This document shows positions 9,901 through 14,898 of a stretch of 15,579 nt of DNA, in pieces. Position numbers and translations under genes: made by a program. Numbering within the stretch: position 1 is the stretch's first letter; each line of letters opens with the position of its first letter. A model generated the notes under the pieces. That model ran no database searches. It had not been told where the DNA came from and saw nothing but the letters and a program-made list of their open reading frames with translations. Origin of the DNA: Tannerella sp. (GTDB lineage Bacteria > Bacteroidota > Bacteroidia > Bacteroidales > Tannerellaceae); NCBI GenBank assembly GCA_031267485.1, contig JAIRYY010000138.1, forward strand, positions 1 through 15,579. Direction: 5' to 3'.

Positions 9901-10060
9901 CCTGCCCGCGGGCGTGTACGTCTTCGAATATGACCTGCGGGTATCGCACGCCGGCGATTTCTCGAACGGCATAACAACGTTCCAGTGCATGTACGCCCCC
10001 GAATTTAGCGCGCACAGCGAGGGGATACGCGTGACGGTCGACGCTCCGGACAGTAAATAG
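3956..10060 (+). CDS. Very large alpha-2-macroglobulin family lipoprotein with thioester and SusC-like motif
   Basis: A 2034-aa lipoprotein of the bacterial alpha-2-macroglobulin (A2M) family, which traps proteases at the cell envelope through a large conformational change. A lipobox LVTAC puts the lipidated cysteine at residue 20; MKKIIYLMF suggests the real start may be the ATG at 3965. Residues about 25-520 are helix-rich and family-specific. Residues about 525-590 resemble a carboxypeptidase-regulatory-like beta domain. MG2 spans about 600-700 (TDRSIYRPGQTAYFKA), followed by further macroglobulin domains from EEYKRPAFEV. The A2M domain begins near residue 1252 (NFNETAFFYPRL). The thioester motif is C1483-A-E-Q1486 in YPYECAEQ, so covalent protease capture appears possible; the thioester domain covers about 1450-1800. 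Residues 1210-1228 (EVVVTGYG, then KEMMTGAI) resemble the N-terminal signature of SusC-like TonB receptors. The stop codon TAG lies inside the left direct repeat of the following element. Confidence 0.92.
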   Translation: MSGMKKIIYLMFAAILVTACVSRNKSAANKNGNSMNSYESEWAEIEQLRQQGLPQSLLPKVDSVYRTALAEKNYGQLIKSLIFKMNGMGIAEEQDKGANAIFRMLKENAERLPQPAQSVVYSMIAQMYEDYYSENAWTIHGRTNVATADGEDVQTWDARRLAEEAVRYYLLSLQEREALQNEPVDSYRDILVEGYDPACQPTLYDLLARRALAYFSSTFNVHNLPQQVFVVNDPACFADARTFAGLDIQTADSLSPGYLSLKIYQELLRFHIEKSGYGAPDGKANDGMTALIDADLRRMAFLRERGRYADNDKMYENALVEMSRNYAAYTGNAKVLLQLANFYSDRGKTWRYDKREDVKPGYAKAFQLCEQMERDYPGQLKDNVKALRETILKKELDVCVEETQLPGKPFLALLKFRNMDALHQITYELTEREAINCITDRKYDAAGFLSSLKGKPVRKRSELSAPADFQYYTTEIGIDPLEKGFHLVVFADTEQPTASAGVWTSVLIQTSSLMAYDRTLDNIRTIVVTDRESGALVPGARIAADGNTASVSDKNGIASCKENDGSYRRSHYTVTCGDEKLLVFSSSYGWRHEAERERAGALLFTDRSIYRPGQTAYFKAILFRPDGDGKRTLLRGETVTVRFRDVNGQVISEKALTSNDFGSVDGSFTIPQGRLNGVMMIECPDYASVAISVEEYKRPAFEVKFDPVGDNFALNGRVKVTASAKALAGYPVDRADVRYRVVRNMNYRYYYGWFPPAYNDREIASGVLQTDGEGGFSVEFDALADDVTDDRLIYTYTVTADVTDLNGETRSASLNVYAGKNPLLVNTNLPDKVAPGKLDGYTVQTTNLNGDFTPASVVVEIVSLRQPSTILRNRVWQNERPDFYTIPEDEFRKEFPLDAYGDELNPANFREAETVARYTLETAANVKLDLSSLKQSGYYRVKLAADNHRGAVAENIRHVRLSGGEDDRICNMNMWTEEEKATAEPGENVELRIAGGMEKAHVYYELIHRNRVVETRWITAGATPTAVSCPVGEEHRGGFAVQLSMIRDNRKYSRVIPVEVPYTNKMLDVRLATFRDKLLPGENETWTMRVSDRNGNGEAAEVAASLYDASLDAFRPHRWPDIYAVYHQQANAYMYLWTFGSIERYARAEIHYGEPPAASVKLPDTDARLNWFDRTYLYAFNRHGIMALRSRAVMANEAPVEYAAEVDADEVVVTGYGVQRKEMMTGAIAKSAAPAAAGQAAPTAGLDAVQTRTNFNETAFFYPRLRTDGQGGTLIEFTIPEALTRWRLLSFAHTKDFRIGSYTNELVTRKEVAISAGPPRFFREGDVIRFTARVNNLTDADIDGQAQLRVYDAMTMQPVDGAVIRSEKAPAFGVKAGGSAGLGWTLAIPEGLQAITYRVTARAGAHTDGEEKTIPVLTSAMLVTETLPFSVRAGREKTLTFDRLADNRSETLRNHRLTLEFTSAPAWYAVQALPYIMEYPYECAEQTFSRFYANSLAATIANSTPRIRQIFDLWKTSGDEALASALEKNGELKQVVLEETPWVMQAKNESERRKRLALLFDLNRMSNEMARTFDKLSDMQSRDGGFPWFEGQPSSRYITQHIVAGLAHLEKLNAMPSGKAPAAARIVRDGLAFLDGEFSEDYKRLTDRKANMAEQHITDLQLHYLYACSFSGHRPDGKQQGEAFDFWLKQAGTFWKNFTTYGKAMAALALHRNGRTAAAAAIVRSLKEYAQQSEELGMYWKDNVAGRFWYQAPTETQAMLIEAFDEVASDTAAVEEMKIWLLRNKQTNDWKTTKATAEAVYALLMTGASLLDESELPEIELAGKPLAAVATEAIRPEPGTGYVKTSWQGSEITARMGSLKVKNPNRRGILWGGMYWQYFERLDRIAHAETGLKMNRQLFLRTLAGKGETLQPAGGDNRLHVGDLVRVRLELRADRDYEYVHLKDMRAACLEPVSVLSGNRYQDGLWYYESVKDASVNFFIHYLPAGVYVFEYDLRVSHAGDFSNGITTFQCMYAPEFSAHSEGIRVTVDAPDSK

Positions 10061-10061
10061 T
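10054..10061 (+). repeat. Left direct repeat (probable target-site duplication)
   Basis: TAAATAGT abuts the left inverted repeat. It pairs with TGAATAGT at 10639-10646, which abuts the right inverted repeat. One mismatch in eight. The left copy contains the TAG stop of the A2M gene, so the insertion would have left the protein end unchanged. Confidence 0.55.
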
Positions 10062-10088
10062 GGCTCTGTCAACATTTTGTGCGGGCAA
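10062..10088 (+). repeat. Left terminal inverted repeat
   Basis: Begins GGCTCTGTCAAC and continues TTTTGTGCGGGCAA. Aligned to the complement of 10613-10638 it shows 23 identities, three substitutions and one extra C. The longest uninterrupted shared block is the 11-nt TTTTGTGCGGG. Confidence 0.65.
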
Positions 10089-10141
10089 GTGACAGATGTG
10101 CCCCGGCAAACCGTAACGCACTCCCCGCCCCGCCAAATGAT

Positions 10142-10158
10142 GGAGAAAAAATGACCCG
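10142..10158 (+). repeat. Inverted partial copy of the 42-bp repeat junction
   Basis: GGAGAAAAAATGACCCG is the reverse complement, apart from two extra A, of CGGGTCATTTTCTCC at 10202-10216, the junction between the first and second 42-bp units. It can fold over the first unit into a stem of about 15 bp with a bulge, placing an inverted copy of the unit boundary at the left edge of the array. Confidence 0.5.
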
Positions 10159-10167
10159 CACGATTCG

Positions 10168-10503
10168 TTTCTCCGCCGGAAGGGGCAGATCCCGCGGGAT
10201 CCGGGTCATTTTCTCCAGCGGAAGGGGTAGTTCCCGCGGGTTCTGGGTCATTTTCTCCAGCGGAAGGGGTAGATCCCGCGGGATCTGGGTCATTTTCTCC
10301 CGCGGGAGGGGTAGAATCCGCGGATTCTGGGTCATTTTCTCCGGCGGCAGGGGTAGAATCCGCGGATTCTGGGTCATTTTCTCCAGCGGCAGGGGTAGAA
10401 TCCGCGGATTCCGGGTCATTTTCTCCACCGGAAGGGGTAGAATCAACAGATTCCGGATCATTTTCTCCGCCGGAAGGGGTAGAATCCGCGGAAGATGGGG
10501 ATT
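10168..10503 (+). repeat. Minisatellite of eight 42-bp tandem units with internal palindromes
   Basis: Units start at 10168, 10210, 10252, 10294, 10336, 10378, 10420 and 10462, each beginning TTTCTCC and all but the last ending in GGTCAT or GATCAT. In the middle is a palindrome: GATCCCGCGGGATC in units 1 and 3, GAATCCGCGGATTC in units 4, 5 and 6, and GAATC-AACA-GATTC in unit 7. The two arms change together between units, while units 2 and 8 are broken. Unit 4 has a second palindrome CTCCCGCGGGAG. All units have the same length, so the 14-codon period keeps a frame open on both strands; this alone does not indicate a protein. Contiguous repeats without spacers rule out a CRISPR array. Confidence 0.9.
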
Positions 10504-10513
10504 AAACGGTTGT

Positions 10514-10538
10514 AGGGGCGGGTTTAAAACCCGCCCTT
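10514..10538. repeat. GC-rich REP-like hairpin
   Basis: GGGCGGGTTT (10516-10525) and AAACCCGCCC (10527-10536) are perfect complements separated by one base, and the stem can extend by one A-T and one G-T pair. It lies within the element, right of the 42-bp array. It resembles the GC-rich interspersed palindromes common in many bacterial genomes (recollection, not checked). There is no adequate T-tract, so it is not a canonical terminator but could hinder transcription or protect RNA ends. Confidence 0.6.
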
Positions 10539-10612
10539 GCGTCATGCCAGGCGTGTATTCTGGTGCGGCGGCCTTGATTAAACAGGCGCTATGACGATAT
10601 GTTCAAATTTGA

Positions 10613-10638
10613 TTACCCGCACAAAACGTTACAGCGCC
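10613..10638 (-). repeat. Right terminal inverted repeat
   Basis: On the minus strand it starts GGCGCTGTAACG and continues TTTTGTGCGGGTAA, matching the left end of the element. It is followed immediately on the plus strand by TGAATAGT (10639-10646), the second copy of the flanking direct repeat. Confidence 0.65.
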
Positions 10639-10720
10639 TGAATAGTCGGCAGCGGTTGAAATATTTTCCGGTAAGGCAATAAAAAGCTGTTTTTTCAGTT
10701 GTTTTATCGTTAGCGCTTTT

Positions 10721-13700
10721 ATGGCTTATAATAATAATGTAGAGATGCGAGTGGAATTGAAAAAATGGCTTTGTATCATCGTCGCGACGGTAATCGCTAC
10801 CGTTGCGTTCGGTTCGTGCGGCGCCCGTAAAAATACGGCGTCAAGCCGTTTTTATCATTCCCTGAACTCGCGCTACAACATTTATTTCAACGGAAAGACA
10901 TCGTTCGACGAGGCTTTGAAATCGATGAACGACGGGTACAGGGAGAATTATACCGAGCAGATACGGATGTTCCCCGTCAGCGGAATGTACGCGGAGGAAA
11001 AGAGCGCTACGGGCGGACCGTTCGACCGCGCCATAGAAAAAGGCAGCAAAGCTATCAAACTTCATTCCATCAAAGAAAAACCGCCGCGCAAACCGGGCTG
11101 GCAGAACGACCCGAAACAGGTGAAAATGCAGGCGCAGGAGGAGTATAATCCGTTCATGAGAAATTGCTGGCTGCTGATTGCCGAGGGACAGTTTTACAAC
11201 GGCGATTTCCTGACCTCTGCCGTGACTTTTTCGTACATGGCGCGACATTTCGCGACCGACCCCGAACTTGTCGCCGAAGCGCGGATATGGCAGGCTCGCT
11301 GTTACACCGAGATGGACTGGTTTTACGAAACAAACAATGCGCTCAAGAAACTCCATGAGAGCGGCCTTCCCCCGAAGCTGCAGAAGAAATACGACCGGAT
11401 GTACGCCGATTACCTGATACGGAGCGAACAGCTCGAACAGGCGATACCTTTTCTGCAAAGCGCAATCAAATCGGAAAAAAACAGGCGTCAGCGTTCGCGC
11501 ATGCGCTATCTGCTGGGGCAGCTCTACATGAACAGCGGCCAGAACGGGCTTGCATACGGCACATTCGGGAAAGTGGCCTCGTCGAACCCGCCGTACGAAA
11601 TAGAGTTCGCCTCGCGCATACGCCAGACGGAGGTCTTTCCCGGCGGCAACTACAACAGGGTGCTCAAGATGCTGAAACGCATGGCAAAAAGTGATAAGAA
11701 TAAAGATTTCCTCGACCAGGTATACTACGCCATGGGAAACGTTTACATGACGCAGCAGGATACCGCAAGCGCCGTCGGCTGCTACGTCGAGGGAATTGAA
11801 AAGAGCACGCAGAACGGGATGGACAAGGCCATCTGCCAAATCCGCCTGGGCGACATTTATTTCACGCAAAAGGATTACCTCAAGGCGCAGCCCTGCTTCA
11901 GCGGCGCACTCGCCGGTATCCACAGGGAATATAAAGATTATGAACGCGTGTCGCGCCTGTCGGAAACGCTCGACGAACTTGTCATCCATTACGAGGCCGT
12001 GTATCTGCAGGACAGTCTGCAGGCGCTGGCCCGCATGCCCGAAGAAGAACGGCTGGCGGTTATAGACAAAATCATCGAACAGGTCATCGAAGAAGAGAAA
12101 CGGGCGCAGGAGGAGGCCGAAAAAGAAGAATATCTGGCAAACCAGGCCGCGCTCGGCTCGAACATCCCCTCCCGGAACAACATCGCCATGCCGCCGGTTG
12201 CCGCCGGAGCGGGCGGCAGCTCCTTCTATTTCTACAACCCGCAGGTCGTCGCGCAGGGGAAAACGCAGTTCCAGAACAAATGGGGCAAAAGGACGCTCGA
12301 AGACAACTGGCGCAGACGGGACAAAAAGATTGCGCTGATGCCGGCGGACAGCGAACCGGTCGCCTCAACGGACCTCGAGGGCGAAACCGACCTTCTGCCG
12401 GATTCGCTGGCGGAAGCGGCGGCGGATTCGCTCGCCTCCGACCCGAAATCGCGCGATTATTACCTGCAGCAGATTCCGCTTACGGAAGAAGACATGGAGG
12501 CATCGAACGTGATTGTTGCCGACGGACTTTTCAATATGGGAATGATTTACAAGGATAAACTCGAGGATATGAATCTGTCCGTGGAAACGTTCGAGGAACT
12601 CGAACGCCGTTTCCCGGATAACAGCTACCGGCTGGACTATTATTATCACATCTGTCTCATGGCGCTGCGCTACAGGGATACGGCGCTGGCGGAAAAATAC
12701 AGGAACCTGATGATGGCCGGATTTCCCGAAAGTGATTACGCCATCGCGATTTCCGACCCCGACTATGAATATAACATGCGGATGATGGACAGCGTGCAGG
12801 ATTCCATTTACGAAATAACCTACGGGCGTTATCTTGCGGAGGATACCTCGACCGTACGCCGCAACTGCCGCGAGTTCGGCGCCAAATATCCGCTGGCGAA
12901 ACTGATGCCCAAATTCATGTTCCTGAACGCGCTCACTTACGTGCAGGCCGGAGACCCCGACGGCTTCAGGGAGGAACTGACCCTTTTGACGGAAAAATAT
13001 CCCGATGCCGACGTTACGGAACTGGCCAGCGAAATGCTGAAGGGGCTTCTTCGCGGACGCAGACTGATGCAGGGCAGTTTCTCCACGATGACGTGGGATT
13101 TGCGCTTCGGCCTGGGCGAGGACGGCGTGCTGTCGGCGGCGGATTCGGCGCGCAGGTTCTCCGCAGAGCAGGACGCGCCGCACCGGATGTTGCTCATCTA
13201 TACTACGGGAAGTATCGACCGCAACCAGCTGCTTTATGCGGTGGCCGCTTACAACTTCGCCAATTTCCGCGTGAAAGGCTTCGATATCAGCTTTGAAGAA
13301 ACCGGCTCGTTAACAATATTTACCATCAGCGGATTTGACACTTTCAGCGAAATAATCGGTTATTACCGCATGATATACGGAGAAAACGGCTATGCGTCCG
13401 CACTCGACGGTACCGTCACATTCTTCCCTTTCTCCGACGAAAATTTCAACACGCTGATGCACGGTAAGACACTGGAGGAATACATGACCTTCTTCGTTGA
13501 AAACTATGGCGAAGCGGCTCCCGAACTGGTGAACCGCTGGCGCATCCGCGTCGACACCGACCGAAAAGCAGTGGAAGCGGCGGAAGCAGAAAAGGCGGCG
13601 GAAGCGGCAAAGGCGGCGGAAGCGAAAGCCGTTGAGGCAAAAAGCGAAAAGGAAACAGCGCCCGAAACCGTTCCCGCCGAACCGGCGAAAGACGAATCGG

Positions 13701-14341
13701 AAAAAGAGGTTGCAGCTCCGCCCGCCGCAAAAAAAGAAGCCCCCCCCGTACCGGTCGCCACGGAAGAACCGGAAATAATCGACGAACGTCCCGCAGCCAA
13801 AGAAGCGGAATCTTCCGTCGCCGAAGAGGACGAACGCCCCGCAGCCAAAAGGGAAAACATCTTCAAAAAACTCTTCAAGCGCATCCGGGAAACGGATGAG
13901 TTTAAAAAGGTGGAGGAAGGAATCAGCAAAGCCAAAGAACTTGCCGCGGAAGAAGAAATGCCGGCTGACAGCGTCGTCACGGAAAAGCCGCAGGGAAGAG
14001 TGGATGGAGAACTTACATTCGACCGGATTCAGGAAATACGCAAACAGGAAGCGGAAGCAGCCGCAGCCGCAGCAAAAGAGGCGGAAGACGAATTATCCAA
14101 AAATGCGGCGGAAAAATCTGCCGGAGACCTGAAAAAACAGCAGGACAAAGAACGCAAACAACTGAGCCGGGAAAAAGAAAAAGCAGCCAAAGAACGCCTG
14201 AAACAGAAAAATATCGAACGGAAGCAGAAACAAAAGGAAAACAAACAGCGCCTCCGGAAAAAAGAAAAGGAAAACAAAGAAAAGGAAAAAGCCAAAAAAG
14301 CCGCTCAAAAAGCCAAAGCAAAAGCCAAAAGCAAAAAGTAG
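10721..14341 (+). CDS. PorW/SprE-like TPR lipoprotein (type IX secretion/gliding-associated family)
   Basis: A 1206-aa lipoprotein resembling PorW of Porphyromonas and SprE of Flavobacterium, periplasmic-side TPR lipoproteins needed for type IX secretion. The lipobox gives a lipidated C33 (VAFGSCGARK). The ATG at 10745 (residue 9, MRVELKKWLCII) is the more likely start. The mature N-terminus carries SRFYHSLNSRYNIYFNGK, characteristic of the family. Helical TPR-like repeats cover about residues 130-420, then a charged coiled segment (about 440-470). The motif FYFYNPQVVAQGKTQF, then KWGKRTLEDNWRRRDK (about 499-535), is the clearest family mark. More repeats follow (about 590-780), then a globular domain (about 820-935). 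Residues about 945-1206 form an Ala/Glu/Lys-rich tail ending in many lysines, making it much longer than PorW as I recall it (about 600 aa). No clear promoter is seen upstream. Presence does not prove a complete secretion system. Confidence 0.85.
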   Translation: MAYNNNVEMRVELKKWLCIIVATVIATVAFGSCGARKNTASSRFYHSLNSRYNIYFNGKTSFDEALKSMNDGYRENYTEQIRMFPVSGMYAEEKSATGGPFDRAIEKGSKAIKLHSIKEKPPRKPGWQNDPKQVKMQAQEEYNPFMRNCWLLIAEGQFYNGDFLTSAVTFSYMARHFATDPELVAEARIWQARCYTEMDWFYETNNALKKLHESGLPPKLQKKYDRMYADYLIRSEQLEQAIPFLQSAIKSEKNRRQRSRMRYLLGQLYMNSGQNGLAYGTFGKVASSNPPYEIEFASRIRQTEVFPGGNYNRVLKMLKRMAKSDKNKDFLDQVYYAMGNVYMTQQDTASAVGCYVEGIEKSTQNGMDKAICQIRLGDIYFTQKDYLKAQPCFSGALAGIHREYKDYERVSRLSETLDELVIHYEAVYLQDSLQALARMPEEERLAVIDKIIEQVIEEEKRAQEEAEKEEYLANQAALGSNIPSRNNIAMPPVAAGAGGSSFYFYNPQVVAQGKTQFQNKWGKRTLEDNWRRRDKKIALMPADSEPVASTDLEGETDLLPDSLAEAAADSLASDPKSRDYYLQQIPLTEEDMEASNVIVADGLFNMGMIYKDKLEDMNLSVETFEELERRFPDNSYRLDYYYHICLMALRYRDTALAEKYRNLMMAGFPESDYAIAISDPDYEYNMRMMDSVQDSIYEITYGRYLAEDTSTVRRNCREFGAKYPLAKLMPKFMFLNALTYVQAGDPDGFREELTLLTEKYPDADVTELASEMLKGLLRGRRLMQGSFSTMTWDLRFGLGEDGVLSAADSARRFSAEQDAPHRMLLIYTTGSIDRNQLLYAVAAYNFANFRVKGFDISFEETGSLTIFTISGFDTFSEIIGYYRMIYGENGYASALDGTVTFFPFSDENFNTLMHGKTLEEYMTFFVENYGEAAPELVNRWRIRVDTDRKAVEAAEAEKAAEAAKAAEAKAVEAKSEKETAPETVPAEPAKDESEKEVAAPPAAKKEAPPVPVATEEPEIIDERPAAKEAESSVAEEDERPAAKRENIFKKLFKRIRETDEFKKVEEGISKAKELAAEEEMPADSVVTEKPQGRVDGELTFDRIQEIRKQEAEAAAAAAKEAEDELSKNAAEKSAGDLKKQQDKERKQLSREKEKAAKERLKQKNIERKQKQKENKQRLRKKEKENKEKEKAKKAAQKAKAKAKSKK

Positions 14342-14399
14342 CGGACGCGCGGAGAAACTGCGGAGTCCTGAAAACATAACGGGCATTTCATCCTCCTGT
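14342..14399. other. Short spacer without visible feature
   Basis: The 58 nt between the PorW-like stop and the first recognisable GH172 codons hold no convincing hairpin with a T-tract. The left breakpoint of the truncated GH172 gene probably lies in the last few bases, just before the W-D-D-E-K codons at 14400. Confidence 0.4.
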
Positions 14400-14890
14400 T
14401 GGGACGACGAAAAGGAACCCTCGGTCGAATGTCCCGTCGGCGACATTATGTCGGCGTCTATCTCGCCTGGGGCGTGAATAACAACGGCTGGTGGGGCGAA
14501 GGAGAAATCAAATTCTTCATGGACGGCGATACACAGTTCCCGACCATCTGCGGCACAGGTACGGAAGATTATTTCTGCGGCTCTTACAATTTCGACCACG
14601 AAGGGCAGTACAAAGAATTTTGTACCCCATACAGCGGTCTTTCGCAGGTCATTCGTCCGGACGGCACATACAAAGCGCAACAACGTTTCGGATTATATCG
14701 CTGGCATATAGTCGACCCCGTTCGTTTTGAGAAGGATTTGAAGGTCACTATCCAGGATTTGGGATGGAGACACGGCGGCCGCTATTTACCACAACAGTCG
14801 GACATAGCCTCGGTCGTATTCTGGTATCAGACCGAACCGCATAACAACTTCCCAAAATTGCCCGCATGGCAAGCGCTGGAAGTAAATTGA
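14400..14890 (+). pseudogene. Decayed GH172 / DUF2961 glycoside hydrolase gene
   Basis: Two separate pieces of a GH172 (DUF2961) protein lie in different frames. Codons 14400-14444 read WDDEKEPSVECPVGD, an N-proximal family motif. From about 14441, in another frame, the sequence reads RHYVGVYLAWGVNNNGWWGE and runs to a natural-looking end LEVN-stop. Conserved landmarks of the second piece are GEGEIKFFMDGD, FPTICGTGTEDYF with its conserved glutamates, and ASVVFWYQTEPH. The intervening roughly 90-110 codons of the family are missing, and the region before W-D-D-E-K is also absent. The junction falls in GGCGACATTATG, with a possible short microhomology. An open frame of 163 codons from 14399 starts with unrelated residues and is unlikely to give a working enzyme. 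Intact relatives act on alpha-fructofuranosyl or arabinofuranosyl links. Confidence 0.8.
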
Positions 14891-14898
14891 CCATAAAT

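Larger units (their letters stand above)
10062..10638. mobile_element. MITE-like non-autonomous element with terminal inverted repeats and 8-bp direct repeats
   Basis: A 577-bp segment that fills most of the 660-bp gap between the A2M and PorW-like genes. Its ends are inverted repeats: 10062-10088 and the complement of 10613-10638 match at 23 positions with 3 mismatches and one 1-nt gap, both beginning GGC and sharing TTTTGTGCGGG. Flanking sequences are TAAATAGT (10054-10061) and TGAATAGT (10639-10646), 7 of 8 identical, as expected for an aged 8-bp target duplication. Inside are eight 42-bp tandem repeats and a GC-rich hairpin. No transposase is encoded, so it would need one in trans. The ends cannot be assigned to a family with certainty; 8-bp duplications and GGC ends occur for instance in ISL3- and IS1595-type elements. 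Confidence 0.65.

Noticed and set aside
4562..10075. An 1837-codon open frame on the minus strand opposite the A2M gene
   Set aside because: It is composition-driven: the A2M gene is GC-rich with few stop-generating codons in this antisense frame. The translation shows no family motif and is rich in Arg, His and Val, while the plus-strand protein has clear domains and a thioester.
10168..10503. CRISPR array
   Set aside because: Repeats are contiguous with no spacers, and no cas genes are present.
10516..10536. Intrinsic terminator for the A2M gene
   Set aside because: The stem is strong but has a one-base loop and no T-tract, and it lies about 450 nt after the stop within the inserted element. 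It was kept only as a REP-like hairpin.
10069..10594. Open frames on both strands across the 42-bp repeats (171 and 158 codons) as repeat proteins
   Set aside because: A 42-bp unit is 14 codons, so any frame open in one unit stays open through the array. Both strands being open equally, with palindromic content, argues for structure rather than coding.
14093..14683. 196-codon minus-strand frame over the lysine-rich tail and GH172 remnant
   Set aside because: Phe/Leu-rich translation results from reading the A/G-rich lysine-glutamate tail in reverse; no motif and it bridges two unrelated sequences.
14399..14890. Functional 163-aa protein starting at 14399
   Set aside because: The first 13-14 codons are an out-of-frame reading of the GH172 motif WDDEKEPSVECPVGD, so the frame is a product of deletion rather than an evolved short gene.
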